Positions 9,455-19,186 of a DNA stretch of 64,000 nucleotides are shown here, piece by piece. How positions within the stretch are numbered: position 1 is the stretch's first letter; each line of letters begins with the position of its first letter. The notes beneath the pieces were generated by a model. That model was not told the origin of the DNA. It made no database searches and saw nothing but the letters and a program-made list of their open reading frames with translations. The DNA is from Actinoplanes solisilvae (GTDB lineage: Bacteria; Actinomycetota; Actinomycetes; Mycobacteriales; Micromonosporaceae): the NCBI RefSeq assembly GCF_003999975.1, contig NZ_RJAC01000003.1, positions 310,001 through 374,000 of the forward strand, written 5' to 3'. Both the position numbers and the translations under genes were made by a program.

Positions 9455-9958
9455 ATGCGCCGTATAGGTGCCGCTGTTCTCGCCGGACTGGTGCTGGCGT
9501 TCGTGCCGGTGGGCAGCCCGGCCTGGGCCCACGAAGGAAAACTGAAGCTCGAGGTGGCCGGCGACGGTGCGACCGGCGTCACCGTGCAGGCCCTGCACGC
9601 CGACGGGCACCGGCTGGAAACGGTGGTGCGGCTGGTGGTCAGCGCGACCGGGGCCGGCGGGCAGACGGTCGGGCCGGTGCAGCTCGATCCGGCCGGGGAG
9701 GGACAAGGGTTCTATTCCAGCGGGGCCGTGCTGACCCCCGGGGACTGGCGGGTGACGGTCCGCGCGCCGAAGCCCTACACCGGGGAGGCGACCGTCGCGG
9801 TGCGGGCCAAGGCCCCGCAGGCCGCCCCGTCGGCGTCCCCCGTACCGGCCTCGTCCTCTGAGGGCGGGAGCTGGTGGCCCTACGCGGTCGGCGGGCTGGC
9901 GGTCGCCGTCGTCGCCCTGGTGCTGGTGCCGTTGGTGGGTCGCCGGCGCCGGTCATGA
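9455..9958 (+). CDS. Secreted, membrane-anchored YtkA/CopC-like protein
   Basis: 167 residues: signal peptide ending near SPAWA, an extracellular immunoglobulin-like domain of about 90 residues, a proline/serine linker (APSASPVPASSS), a single C-terminal transmembrane helix and an RRRR tail. The ATG at 9455 is chosen because GAGAGGAAA precedes it and the signal peptide begins there; upstream ATG codons in frame lie inside the terminator. The domain begins directly after the signal peptidase site with His-Glu, as in YtkA/CopC-type copper or envelope proteins, but other metal ligands are not evident. It overlaps the convergent DUF6390 gene by 6 bp. The function is unknown; it probably belongs with the preceding secreted protein. 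Confidence 0.7.
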   Translation: MRRIGAAVLAGLVLAFVPVGSPAWAHEGKLKLEVAGDGATGVTVQALHADGHRLETVVRLVVSATGAGGQTVGPVQLDPAGEGQGFYSSGAVLTPGDWRVTVRAPKPYTGEATVAVRAKAPQAAPSASPVPASSSEGGSWWPYAVGGLAVAVVALVLVPLVGRRRRS

Positions 9959-10660
9959 TGCTGACACCAGATCGAGCTGCCGCCGTTCGTAGGTCTCGAT
10001 CTGGGCCGCCTGGTTCTCGGTGAGGATGTCGCAGACCCAGTGCCAGTGCAGGGCCACGACGTCGCCCGGACTGAGACCGGGCAGCAGCGACTGGCCGTGC
10101 GCCGACCAGGTGGCCTCCTCGACGACCGCCGGGCCGGCCCGCAACGACGAGCCGTCCCAGCGCAGCGGGCGGCACGACACCTGCGCCGACTCACCGGCGA
10201 CCGCGGTGACGACTCCGGTGCGGATGCGGCAGCGGTCGAGCACCGAGACGGCGGCCGGGTTGCCGGTGCGGCGCAACAGGGCCGCCCACGGATAGACCTC
10301 GAAGACGTGGAAGCTGTGGTGGGCGACCGCCCGGGAGCCGGCCGACTCCCAGGTGCCGCCCACCTGGCCGGCGAACCGCTGGCGCAGGAACTCGTGCAGT
10401 TCGGCGGGGACGGGCCGGCCGACCAGGGCGTTGCCGATCCAGTAGGCCTCGACCACCCGCTCGTCCAGCGGGTCGTCGAGGCCGGCCCGGGCGGCCAGGA
10501 ACTCCAGGTAGGGCCAGGCGCCCTCGAAACCCCGGGCCCGGCGGGCGATCTCGTCGGCCGGGGACGACAGCAGCGAGTCGCCGCCGGGCGGGCCGCAGTA
10601 GCCGAGCAGGTTCGGGGGATAGGCGTAGCGGGCGAACAGCAGCGCCCCGGCTGTGCTCAC
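9953..10660 (-). CDS. DUF6390 family protein, last gene of hydrogenase operon
   Basis: 235-residue soluble protein that I recognise as the DUF6390-type protein found in actinobacterial group 1h hydrogenase clusters. GTG start one base after the hypE stop (TGA then GTG), so translation is coupled. Conserved-looking blocks: LFARYAYPPNLLGYCGPPG at the N-terminus, AHHSFHVFEVYPWAALLR in the middle, LSPGDVVALHWHWVCDIL near the end. No signal peptide, membrane segment or known catalytic motif. Its position at the end of the maturation genes suggests a role in hydrogenase assembly, but no biochemical function is established to my knowledge. Confidence 0.75.
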   Translation of the reverse strand: MSTAGALLFARYAYPPNLLGYCGPPGGDSLLSSPADEIARRARGFEGAWPYLEFLAARAGLDDPLDERVVEAYWIGNALVGRPVPAELHEFLRQRFAGQVGGTWESAGSRAVAHHSFHVFEVYPWAALLRRTGNPAAVSVLDRCRIRTGVVTAVAGESAQVSCRPLRWDGSSLRAGPAVVEEATWSAHGQSLLPGLSPGDVVALHWHWVCDILTENQAAQIETYERRQLDLVSAS

Positions 10661-10661
10661 C

Positions 10662-11704
10662 TCAGCAGATCCGCGGGAGTTGCTCGCCGATCGGCATGGT
10701 CACCACGCGGGTGCCGCCGAGTGCGGTGCGGGCCACGACCGTGCCGGGGTGGTCGGTCGTGCAGGTGCCGATGCGCCGGGCGCCGCGACCGTGGGGATGG
10801 GCTCGCATCGCGGCCAGCACCGCGTCGGCGCCGTCCTCGGGCACGAAGGCCAGCAGCTTGCCCTCGTTGGCCACCTGCAGCGGATCGAGCCCGAGCAGGC
10901 TGCACGCGTCGGCGACGGCCGCCGGGACGGGCAGATCGCGCTCGACGAGGGCGATGCCGACCTGAGCGGCGCGGGCGATCTCGTTGAGCGACGCCGACAC
11001 CCCGCCACGCGTCGGGTCGCGCAACGTGTGAACGGGAACCCCGGTGGCGAGCATGTCGGCGACCAGGCCGTGCAGGGGTGCGGTGTCCGACGAGACGGTG
11101 GTGCCGAACTCCAGGCCGGAGCGGACGCTCATGACGGCCACGCCGTGCACCCCGAGGTCGCCGCTGATCAGCACGGCGTCGCCCGCGGCGGCCCGCGACG
11201 GCCGGATGTCCACGCCGGGGGCGACCACCCCCACCCCGGCCGTGTTCACGAACACCCCGTCCCCGCTGCCGCTGTCGACGACCTTGGTGTCGCCGGTGAC
11301 GAGCTGAACCCCGGCGGCCCGCGCGGCCGCGCCGATGGCCGTGGCGATGCGGCCCAGGTCCGACAACGGCGTGCCCTCCTGAAGGATGAACGCGGTGGAC
11401 AGGTAGAGCGGCTGGGCGCCCGACATCGCCAGGTCGTTGACGGTGCCGTTGACGGCCAGGTCACCGATCGAGCCGCCCGGGAAGAACATCGGCTTCACGA
11501 CGTACGAGTCGGTGGAGAAGGCGAGCCGTCCGCCCGGGAAGGGCAGCACCGCGCTGTCGGACAGCTCGGGCGACGACCCGTACGCGGGAAGGAACAGATG
11601 CCGGACGAGCTCTTCGGACATCGCCCCGCCACCGCCGTGACCCATGACGATCGCCGGGGTGTCCCGCAGCGGAACCGGGCAGGTCCAGTTCTCGAAGTCG
11701 AGCA

Positions 11705-11705
<1 letters not shown>
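10662..11705 (-). CDS. hypE: Hydrogenase maturation protein HypE
   Basis: HypE dehydrates the thiocarboxamide that HypF places on its C-terminal cysteine, producing the cyanide ligand for the active-site iron. 347 residues, the usual length, of the PurM/SelD-like ATP-binding fold. The essential C-terminal motif PRIC is intact. The N-terminal glycine-rich MGHGGGG nucleotide-binding segment, VTGDTKVVDSG and LRDPTRGGVS are typical. The ATG overlaps the hypD stop (TGATG), indicating translational coupling. Cytoplasmic; partners are HypF (here part of the HypCF fusion) and the HypC-HypD complex encoded just upstream. Confidence 0.96.
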
Positions 11706-12801
<1,096 letters not shown>

Positions 12802-12805
<4 letters not shown>

Positions 12806-13050
12806 GACGCGCCGAACTCCTCCTCGAGATATCCCATGCGCTCGAACTCCGCCAGGGTCCGCCGCGCCGATTCCTCGTCGAGCCGCTGGATCGCGAACCC
12901 GACGTGCACCACCACGTATTCGCCCTCCCGGGCGTCGGGCACGTACTGCAGGCACACGTTCTTGCGCACGCCGCCGAAGTCGACCTCGGCCATCGGCACC
13001 CCGTCGACCTCGGCGACGCTCAGCACGCGGCCCGGAACCGCAAGACACAT
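12802..13050 (-). CDS. hypC: Hydrogenase maturation chaperone HypC (stand-alone copy)
   Basis: 82-residue HypC. The N-terminal MCLAVPGRV carries the essential Cys2 that binds the iron precursor, followed by [31 protein letters not shown], the OB-fold core. It sits 11 bp after the hypCF stop and overlaps hypD by 4 bp, matching its role as HypD partner. This is the second HypC domain of the operon; the other is fused to HypF. The two differ enough in sequence (MCLAVPG versus MCLGIPG) to suggest separate tasks, for example one serving HypD and the other delivering the iron unit to the large subunit. Confidence 0.95.
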
Positions 13051-13061
13051 GACCGGCCTCC

Positions 13062-15545
13062 CTAGTTAGATCCGATGGCGATCTGCCCCAGCGCGATGCC
13101 ACCGTCGTTGGGCGGCAGCAACCGGGGCCGCAACACCGTGAAGCCGTGCTCGCGCAGAAGCCGCTCGGCCCGCGCGACCAGCAGCGTGTTCTGGAAGACG
13201 CCGCCGCCCAGCGCCACGACGTCGAGGCCGGTCTGCGCACGGGCGCGTTCGGCGAGATCGGCGATCAGCGTGGCCACCGCCGCGTGGAAGCGGGCGCCGA
13301 TCACTGCCGCGGGCACACCGGCGAGAACGTCGGCGGCGATCCGGCGGATCATCGGGCCGGGGTCGGCCAGTTCCCGTTCAACTTCGATGCGGTACGGGTC
13401 CTCGCGCGCGGCGGCCCGCGACACGCCTTCGAGAACGATGGCGGCCTCGGCCTCGTACTCGACGGTCTGCCGCACGCCGGCCAGGGACGCCACCGCGTCG
13501 AACAGCCGGCCCATGCTCGACGTCGGCACGCAGCCCACCCCGGACGTGAACTGCCGGTCGAGCAGGTCGCGCTCGTCGGCCGGGCACGCCGCGACCGGAG
13601 GCAGGCCGCGATGCCACGGCACCCCGGCCGCGTGCAGGTGGGCCAGCGCCATCCGGTAGGGCCGGCGCACGCTCGCGTCGCCCCCGGCCAGCGGCACGTA
13701 GGCGAGGTGCGCCAGCCGCGTGAACGACTTGTAATCGCAGGCCAGCACCTCGCCGCCCCACACCGCGCCGTCCGGCCCGTAGCCGGTGCCGTCGAACGCG
13801 ACACCGAGAACCTGCTCGCCCGGTTCGAGGCCGTGCTCGGCCATCACCGAGGCGATGTGCGCGTGGTGGTGCTGCACCAGGCGCACCGGGCGGTCGCCCG
13901 CATACCGTCGCGCCCATTCCGCCGAACGATAGGCGGGGTGCAGGTCGGCCACCACCGCCGTGGGCCGCACCCCGGTCAGCTCGGTCAGGTGAGCCGCGGT
14001 GGCGCCGAGCGCGTCGATCGTGGCCAGGTCGTCCAGGTCGCCGATGTGCTGGCTGACCCACGCGTAGCGGCCGCCGGCGACCGCGCACGTGTTCTTCAGG
14101 TCGGCCCCGGCGGCCAGCACGGGTGCGACCTCGAACGGCAGGACGATCGGCAGCGGCGCGTAGCCCCGCGACCGGCGGACCGGAAGCTCGACGCCGGCCA
14201 CGAGCCGGCTCACCGAGTCGTCGCAGGGCACCCGGATCGGCCGGTCGTGGGTCAGCCACGCGTCGACCAGGGGCGCGAGCCGTTCCCGGGCCGCGTCGTC
14301 GTCGTGCGCGATCGGCTCGCCCGACAGGTTTCCGGAGGTCATCACCAGCACGTCCGGGCCCGGTGGATCGCCGGGCAAGCCCAGCAGCAGGACGTGCAAC
14401 GGAGTGTAGGGCAGCATCACGCCCAGATCGGGGTTGTCCGGCGCGACCAGGTCGACGTCTGCTCGTTTGGGCAACAGCACGATCGGGCGGCGGATGCCGG
14501 CCAGCAAGCGCTCCTCGTCGCCGGTCATGGTGACCAGCCGTCGTGCGGCCGCGACATCGGAAACCATGACGGCGAACGGCTTCCCGCCGCGCTGCTTGCG
14601 GCGGCGGAGCTCGGCCACGGCGCCGGGATTCCGGGCGTCGCAGGCCAGGTGATAGCCGCCGAGGCCCTTGACGGCCACGATCAGGCCGGCGGCGAGCAGG
14701 TCGCGGGCGGTCCTGATCGGGTCATCGGTCGCGATCGGACCGGCCGCGCCGGACAACGACAGCCGGGGGCCGCACTGCGGGCAGGCGATCGGCTGGGCGT
14801 GGAACCGGCGGTCGGACGGATCCTCGTACTCGGCCCGGCAGCGCTCGCACATGACGAATTCGGCCATCGTCGTGCTCGCCCGGTCGTACGGGAGGGAAGT
14901 GATGATCGTGAAGCGGGGGCCGCAATTGGTGCAGGTGATGAACGGGTGGCGGTGGCGGCGGTCGGCCGGGTCGCGCAGCTCGCGCAGACAGTCGTCGCAG
15001 GTGGCGACGTCGGGGGAGGCGAGGGTGCGGGCGGGGCCGCCGCGGGAGTCGTCGATGGTGAAGCCGGTGCCGCCCACGGCCGGGACGTCCTGCTCGGCGA
15101 CGGCCAGGACCATGGCCAGGGGCGGGGCGTCGTGGCGCAGGCGATCGCCGTATTCGTGGACGGCGTCGGGGTCGCCTTCGGCCTCGATCACGACGCCGTC
15201 GGGGGTGTTGGCGACCGAGCCGGTCAAGGCCAGATCGGCGGCGGTGGCGTAGGCGAAGGGGCGGAAGCCGACGCCCTGCACGAGACCCGAGACGGTGAAG
15301 CGGCGGCGCAGGCGGCGGGCCTGACCGACCAGTTCGAGGCCGGCCATCGCTCGGGCGGCGCCGGCCGCGTCGATGACCTCTACGGCGAAGCCGAGGTGGA
15401 TCAGCACCCAGGTGCCGGGTTCGGGGGCGGCGTCCAGCATGCCGATGTTGACCCGGCGACTGGCCCCGGCCACGTCGACCAGCGCGACCTGCCCGGCGTA
15501 GCCGTCGAGGACCTCGATCACCTGTCCGGGGATGCCCAGGCACAT
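13062..15545 (-). CDS. HypC-HypF fusion: maturation chaperone joined to carbamoyltransferase
   Basis: 827 residues in one uninterrupted frame. Residues 1-75 are a complete HypC domain ([12 protein letters not shown], with Cys2; [10 protein letters not shown]). From about residue 75 HypF follows: acylphosphatase domain ([20 protein letters not shown]), two zinc-finger pairs ([38 protein letters not shown]), YrdC-like carbamoyl-adenylate domain ([19 protein letters not shown]) and the C-terminal Kae1-like domain ([34 protein letters not shown]). HypF makes carbamoyl-AMP and carbamoylates HypE. An internal ATG at 15347 could in principle yield HypF alone but has no clear ribosome site, and HypC has no stop of its own. 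Lies 1 bp after the protease stop. Confidence 0.92.
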   Translation of the reverse strand: MCLGIPGQVIEVLDGYAGQVALVDVAGASRRVNIGMLDAAPEPGTWVLIHLGFAVEVIDAAGAARAMAGLELVGQARRLRRRFTVSGLVQGVGFRPFAYATAADLALTGSVANTPDGVVIEAEGDPDAVHEYGDRLRHDAPPLAMVLAVAEQDVPAVGGTGFTIDDSRGGPARTLASPDVATCDDCLRELRDPADRRHRHPFITCTNCGPRFTIITSLPYDRASTTMAEFVMCERCRAEYEDPSDRRFHAQPIACPQCGPRLSLSGAAGPIATDDPIRTARDLLAAGLIVAVKGLGGYHLACDARNPGAVAELRRRKQRGGKPFAVMVSDVAAARRLVTMTGDEERLLAGIRRPIVLLPKRADVDLVAPDNPDLGVMLPYTPLHVLLLGLPGDPPGPDVLVMTSGNLSGEPIAHDDDAARERLAPLVDAWLTHDRPIRVPCDDSVSRLVAGVELPVRRSRGYAPLPIVLPFEVAPVLAAGADLKNTCAVAGGRYAWVSQHIGDLDDLATIDALGATAAHLTELTGVRPTAVVADLHPAYRSAEWARRYAGDRPVRLVQHHHAHIASVMAEHGLEPGEQVLGVAFDGTGYGPDGAVWGGEVLACDYKSFTRLAHLAYVPLAGGDASVRRPYRMALAHLHAAGVPWHRGLPPVAACPADERDLLDRQFTSGVGCVPTSSMGRLFDAVASLAGVRQTVEYEAEAAIVLEGVSRAAAREDPYRIEVERELADPGPMIRRIAADVLAGVPAAVIGARFHAAVATLIADLAERARAQTGLDVVALGGGVFQNTLLVARAERLLREHGFTVLRPRLLPPNDGGIALGQIAIGSN

Positions 15546-15546
15546 C

Positions 15547-16080
15547 TCAGGTCCTCCCCGCGGGAACGAGCAGCGCCCGCACGGCCGCCACCGCTGCCGG
15601 AATCGCCGCCTCAACCTGCGGCGACAGTCCGATGCCCTCGGCGACCGAGACGGCCCGGCACCCCACGACGTACGACGGTGGCAGCGTGCCGCCCAGCCGG
15701 GAGACCTGGGCCAGGACGGTTGCCGGGTCCATCCCGTGCGCGTCGAAGGCGCTTGCGGTTTGCGCATTTGCGGTTTGCGCATTTGCGGTTTGCGCATTTG
15801 CGGGTTGCGCATTTGCGGGTTGCGTATTTGCGGGTTGCGCCACGATCTCGAGCACGACAGTCTCGCCCGGCGGGCCGTCCCCGGCCGGCAGCGCGTCGAT
15901 CAGCACCAACCGGTCGTAGCCTTCGAGCAGGTCGAAGGCCAGGTGCAGACCGCGGATCCCGTAGTCGGTCACCCGCACGCCCGGCGGCAGTTCCGACGCG
16001 GCGAGACGCCGGGCGACCTCCGGGCCGAATCCGTCGTCGCCCAGGAACACGTTGCCGACGCCGGCCACCAGGACGTTCAC
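15547..16080 (-). CDS. Hydrogenase maturation protease (HyaD/HycI family) with internal repeat insert
   Basis: Nickel-dependent endopeptidase that removes the C-terminal tail of the large subunit after metal insertion. 177 residues with GTG start overlapping the upstream stop (GTGA). Motifs: VAGVGNVFLGDDGFGPEV (first acidic nickel ligand), VLIDALPAG (second acidic ligand) and FDAHGMDP (histidine ligand), all present. Between the beta strand ending VLEIVAQ and the DAHGMDP loop is a low-complexity stretch of QPANA/QTANA pentapeptides encoded by a 15-bp tandem repeat; the normal family has a short loop there. The substrate is most likely HhyL, whose sequence keeps a 22-residue tail after the last active-site motif. 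Confidence 0.93.
   Translation of the reverse strand: MNVLVAGVGNVFLGDDGFGPEVARRLAASELPPGVRVTDYGIRGLHLAFDLLEGYDRLVLIDALPAGDGPPGETVVLEIVAQPANTQPANAQPANAQTANAQTANAQTASAFDAHGMDPATVLAQVSRLGGTLPPSYVVGCRAVSVAEGIGLSPQVEAAIPAAVAAVRALLVPAGRT
15751..15840. repeat. 15-bp tandem repeat, six units, inside the protease gene
   Basis: Six near-identical 15-bp units of the form ATTTGCGGTTTGCGC. Three have GCGGTTT and three GCGGGTT, so a point change has spread with duplication. Because the unit is a multiple of three, copy-number change keeps the frame and only alters the number of Q-(T/P)-A-N-A pentapeptides. Confidence 0.9.
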
Positions 16081-16199
16081 ATCGAGCGGATTTTGAGATA
16101 GCGGCGAATGTCGGGAATCGACGCGACCAAGAGATTCGCGAGGTAGACGACAACAAGTCCGGTCGCGATCAAGGTGAGAAAACCGAGGAACTTCAGCAT
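16077..16199 (-). CDS. DUF6893-like 40-residue membrane peptide of hydrogenase operon
   Basis: Small gene of 40 codons encoding MLKFLGFLTLIATGL... with one hydrophobic segment (about residues 4-28) and a basic end that reads PDIRRYLKIRSM. A strong GGAGGAGG ribosome site sits 5 bases before the ATG. The ATG overlaps the end of the preceding 445-residue gene by 7 bp, and the TGA overlaps the GTG of the protease. The hydrophobic helix followed by PDIRRYL(R/K)IR is what I recall of the DUF6893 family in actinobacterial hydrogenase clusters. A membrane-tethering or assembly role is inference. Confidence 0.8.
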   Translation of the reverse strand: MLKFLGFLTLIATGLVVVYLANLLVASIPDIRRYLKIRSM

Positions 16200-17530
16200 T
16201 TTTCCTCCTCCGGGAGTGAGGGGCGGGGTGGAGGCAAGGGGGCCGATGACGGCGGTGGGAGGGGTGGCGCGGGCGAAGGTGGAGAGGGTTGGGGGAGGGG
16301 TTCGAGTTCTTCGGGGGCGAAGTAGAGGTAGCGGCCGTACCAGTCGTGGAGGTCGGCTGCCGGATCGTCGACCAGGACCAGGGCCACGTGGGTGTTGCCG
16401 TCGACGTCGGACACCACCGCTGTGACCCGGGCGGTCCGGCCGTCGAAGAAGAGGTCTTGGGCGTCGGCTCGGCGGGTCGGGTGTACTCGGACCAGGCTGC
16501 CCTCGGCTACCCGGACGCCGGCGATCATCACGGAGGGGTCGGCCGGGGCGTCGAGCCAGGTGCCGTGCAGTTGTTCCAGGTCGGACGGGCCCATCGAGTC
16601 GCAGCGGTCGACGATCGCGCGGGCCCGTTCGTCGGTGGCGCGGGCCTCGGCCTTCTCGGCGTCGGTCATCGTCAGCACCCGCAAGGTCAAGATCTCGTCG
16701 ATCTCGGTGAGGTCGAACAGCTCACCCCGGCTCTGCGCGGCCACGGTCGGGTGGTCGTAGAGGATGATCGGCGCGCCCAGCAGCACGTCGTCCGAGCCGG
16801 CCAGCACCGGCCAGCAACGGTCCTGGCGGCAGCGGGCGGCCGCGTCGGCCGCGTCGGGTGATGGGTCGATCAGCGAGACGAAGGTGGCGTCCCGGGCGGC
16901 CAGCAGCAGGTGGGCGCCGACCAGCGAGCACCGGATCGCGTCGTCCTGGCCGATCACCGGATCCGGGTGTTCGTTGGTCACCGTGACGGTCAGACGCAGC
17001 AGGCCACCGTCGGCCTCCACCACAGTTCGCGCCCGGGCGGTGAGCGGCCGTCGCCGCCGCCGGATCAGGCCTTCGGGCAATCGCTCCTCATCGACGCCGC
17101 CGGGCACGGCGACCGGAAACTCCGCCAGGCCGGGCGACGGGCGACCGGGCACGTCGGTCGCGGTGGCCGGGCCGGGCAACCCGAGTTCGGGCAGGGTGAT
17201 CTCGTGCTCCACGGCCTCGTCCCAGGCGAACAGGGTCTCCCCGCCGCTGACGAGAGAAGGAACGGCAGCGCCCGAGGCGTCCAGCAGCTCACGGGTCTGC
17301 AGCTGCAGGAACCTCAGGTGGATCGTGACCGCCCCAGGGCGTACGCCCGGCCGGAGGAGGCATTGCAGCGAGAGTGACGGAGGCTCAGCCGCCACGGCCG
17401 AAGGTGGGCCGAGGACGCCGAACTGCCAGCGTGACCGGTTCTTGAGGGCGCTCGCCCGGTAGGGATAGAGCAGATAGCCCTCGTAGAGCACCGCGTCCGC
17501 GACCGCCCGCGCCGCGGCCAAGGCGTTCAC
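16193..17530 (-). CDS. Conserved hydrogenase-cluster protein of unknown function (445 aa)
   Basis: 445-residue soluble protein without a family name that I can assign. GTG start overlapping the stop of the DUF6084 gene (GTGA). The N-terminal block ADAVLYEGYLLYPYRASALKN and the later block CSLVGAHLLLAARDATFVSLIDP look like conserved cores, and proteins beginning this way are typical of actinobacterial hydrogenase operons. The middle contains DLFFDGRTARVTAVVSDVDG and WYGRYLYFAPEELEPL; the last 40 residues are a proline-serine tail. No transmembrane segment, cofactor motif or signal peptide. Its place between DUF6084 and DUF6893, with overlapping reading frames on both sides, argues for a role in assembly or electron transfer of this hydrogenase; nothing more specific can be said. 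Confidence 0.75.
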   Translation of the reverse strand: MNALAAARAVADAVLYEGYLLYPYRASALKNRSRWQFGVLGPPSAVAAEPPSLSLQCLLRPGVRPGAVTIHLRFLQLQTRELLDASGAAVPSLVSGGETLFAWDEAVEHEITLPELGLPGPATATDVPGRPSPGLAEFPVAVPGGVDEERLPEGLIRRRRRPLTARARTVVEADGGLLRLTVTVTNEHPDPVIGQDDAIRCSLVGAHLLLAARDATFVSLIDPSPDAADAAARCRQDRCWPVLAGSDDVLLGAPIILYDHPTVAAQSRGELFDLTEIDEILTLRVLTMTDAEKAEARATDERARAIVDRCDSMGPSDLEQLHGTWLDAPADPSVMIAGVRVAEGSLVRVHPTRRADAQDLFFDGRTARVTAVVSDVDGNTHVALVLVDDPAADLHDWYGRYLYFAPEELEPLPQPSPPSPAPPLPPPSSAPLPPPRPSLPEEEKC

Positions 17531-18156
17531 CGCTCGCCCCGCAGCAGGCGTTGGAGGGTCTCGTCCCAGCTCACCAGGTCGTGCCGGGTGCGGTAGGCGG
17601 TGAGGTCGCCGAGCACGTCGGCGCTGACCCGCAGCCAGCCGCTGTTCGGGAAGTACGACGCCATCATGTCGTGCCACACCGACACCGGCAGCCCGTACGC
17701 GGCCTCGCACGCCCACGGCACCGGCTCGACCTCGAAGCCCGCCTCGCCGCGCAGGAAGACCGTGCCCGAGAACAGGAAGTCGAGCGGCATGTCCCCGGCG
17801 CCCAGCGCGTGCAGATAGCGCGTCCCGATCACGTCCAGGTCGTACGTGCAGGGCAGCGGGAGGTCCACCTCGGTCTCGCCGTCGAACCCGGGCACGGTGG
17901 TGTTCGTCTGCATCCACTGGAACGGCTTGAGGGTGTCGCCCCAGCGGGCCGGCTCGCCGAACAGTCCGCGCAGCCCGGCCTGCTCGTTCTCGTCGTAGCG
18001 GCGGCGCAGCGGGGCGACCCGGATCTGGCAGCGCAACGCGATGGCGTGGATCGTCCGCCCGGCCGGTCCGGTGATGCGCAGGCGGGCGGTCAGTTGAGGG
18101 GCCAGGGCGTACGGCTCGGCGACGACGTCGAGCACCTTGAAGGCGTACGCGGTCAT
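17527..18156 (-). CDS. DUF6084 family protein of hydrogenase operon
   Basis: 209-residue protein recognised as DUF6084-type. It is rich in beta strands: ITGPAGRTIHAIALRCQIRVAP, PFQWMQTNTTVPGFDGETE, LPLPCTYDLDV and GLPVSVWHDMMASYFPNSGWLRVS are the distinctive blocks. ATG at 18156 overlaps the DUF5947 stop by 4 bp and its own stop overlaps the next GTG. A longer frame to 18654 exists but runs through DUF5947 in a different frame. No membrane segment or enzyme motif. Conserved in group 1h hydrogenase clusters; function not established. Confidence 0.8.
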   Translation of the reverse strand: MTAYAFKVLDVVAEPYALAPQLTARLRITGPAGRTIHAIALRCQIRVAPLRRRYDENEQAGLRGLFGEPARWGDTLKPFQWMQTNTTVPGFDGETEVDLPLPCTYDLDVIGTRYLHALGAGDMPLDFLFSGTVFLRGEAGFEVEPVPWACEAAYGLPVSVWHDMMASYFPNSGWLRVSADVLGDLTAYRTRHDLVSWDETLQRLLRGER

Positions 18157-18731
18157 GACGCTCTCTCCGCCAGCCGCGCGAAGAACTCGTCGACGGCCGC
18201 GTGGGCCTGCTGCCCGCCGTCGAAACCCCGCCACAGCGTACGAAGCCGGCCGGTCAGCTCGTAGCAGGCGTCGATCGGCACCACGTACGCGTCGCGACCG
18301 CGCCGGGCCAGCAACGCCTCGACGTCGGGCCGCAGGGTGGCGAGGAAAGGCAGGTCGGCAGCCGGTAGTTCCGACTCGGTGGCGCCGGCCGGGCCCGGAT
18401 AGAACGCGACCGTGCGGTCCTGGCCGGAGTGCCGCAGCAGGAAGGCGAGCCCGACCGGGATCCGCAGCTCGTCCCAGGTTCGCTCGTCGAGAACCGGCCC
18501 CTCGAGACGCCGCACCCGGTCGGGGACCGCCCGGTAGCGCAGGTGCGCGTGGTCGTCGGTGAAGAGCAGGTAGCAGGGCCGGCAGGCGCACAGCAGCCGC
18601 CGGGAATTGAGGTCGACCACGTGCGAGTGATCGGCGGTCACCGGCGCCGTGCACATGTCGCAGCGTTCCTCCGGCGGCGCCGGCCGGCTGCGGGCGATGC
18701 GGCGCAGGGTGCGCAGCGGGGAGTCGGTCAT
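18153..18731 (-). CDS. DUF5947 family protein with cysteine-rich N-terminus
   Basis: 192 residues, DUF5947-type. Two CxxC-like pairs near the N-terminus, CDMCTAP (about residues 24-27) and CACRPCYLLF, look like a zinc or iron-sulfur site, with SHVVDLNSRRLLC between them. The C-terminal half contains DAYVVPIDACYELTGRLRTLWRGFDGG. ATG start overlaps the NifU-like gene stop (ATGA). Found in actinobacterial hydrogenase clusters; the metal site together with the neighbouring NifU-like gene suggests iron-sulfur or electron-transfer work, which is inference. Confidence 0.8.
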   Translation of the reverse strand: MTDSPLRTLRRIARSRPAPPEERCDMCTAPVTADHSHVVDLNSRRLLCACRPCYLLFTDDHAHLRYRAVPDRVRRLEGPVLDERTWDELRIPVGLAFLLRHSGQDRTVAFYPGPAGATESELPAADLPFLATLRPDVEALLARRGRDAYVVPIDACYELTGRLRTLWRGFDGGQQAHAAVDEFFARLAERAS

Positions 18732-19183
18732 GACGTCCGCGCCACCCGTGAGAACAGCGAGGAGACGGGGATGACCGGCGCGGGCTGCTCGAACTCGATC
18801 CGGGTGACCTCGGGCGCCACCGCCTCGATCGTCTGCTCGAGGCCGTGCGGCCGGTGCCCCGGCGGGATGCGCAGCCGGCACACCCCGTCCGGGGTCAGCT
18901 CGACGAGCTCGGCGGTGGTGCCGGTAAGGGCCGCCGCGATGCGGGTCGTCGCCTCGTGCGGATGCAGCCCGTGCACCAGCAGCAGCCCGGTGACCAGGTC
19001 GTCGCCGGCGAACGCGGCGGCCACCTCGTCGGTGAACGCGCCCTGCTCGTGCAGCAGGTCGAGGATCCGTTCCAGCCCGGCGCCGTAGAGGTCGGCGACG
19101 ACCCGCACGAGTTCCTCGGCCTGCTCGCCGGTGGCCAGCGTGTCGATGCGGGCGGCGGCCGACCGCCAGTCGTACGACGCCAC
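18728..19183 (-). CDS. NifU-like protein lacking the CxxC cluster motif
   Basis: 151 residues. The C-terminal part (GVCRLRIPPGHRPHGLEQTIEAVAPEVTRIEFE in outline; here only its pattern matters) follows the NifU C-terminal fold, including the ending helix AVAPEVTRIEFEQ. Normal NifU domains have CxxC for a transferable 4Fe-4S cluster; here a single Cys remains and the pair is replaced by histidines and glycine. The N-terminal half is helical (LATGEQAEELVRVVADLYG, LLLVHGLHPHEATTRIAAAL). GTG start 3 bp after the hhyL stop. It may help the many iron-sulfur clusters of HhyS, but without the usual ligands a scaffold role is uncertain. Confidence 0.7.
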   Translation of the reverse strand: MASYDWRSAAARIDTLATGEQAEELVRVVADLYGAGLERILDLLHEQGAFTDEVAAAFAGDDLVTGLLLVHGLHPHEATTRIAAALTGTTAELVELTPDGVCRLRIPPGHRPHGLEQTIEAVAPEVTRIEFEQPAPVIPVSSLFSRVARTS

Positions 19184-19186
19184 GGC

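Noticed and set aside
3679..9582. 1967-codon open frame on the minus strand opposite the large secreted protein
   Set aside because: High-GC codon bias on the plus strand leaves the opposite frame open; the plus-strand product has signal peptide and known domains, the minus one has none.
15546..15812. N-terminal extension of HypCF with MRKPQ repeats
   Set aside because: It is the 15-bp repeat of the protease gene read in another frame on the same strand; the HypC domain starts exactly at 15545.
15751..15840. Possible CRISPR array
   Set aside because: Units are contiguous 15-bp repeats without spacers and lie inside a coding gene.
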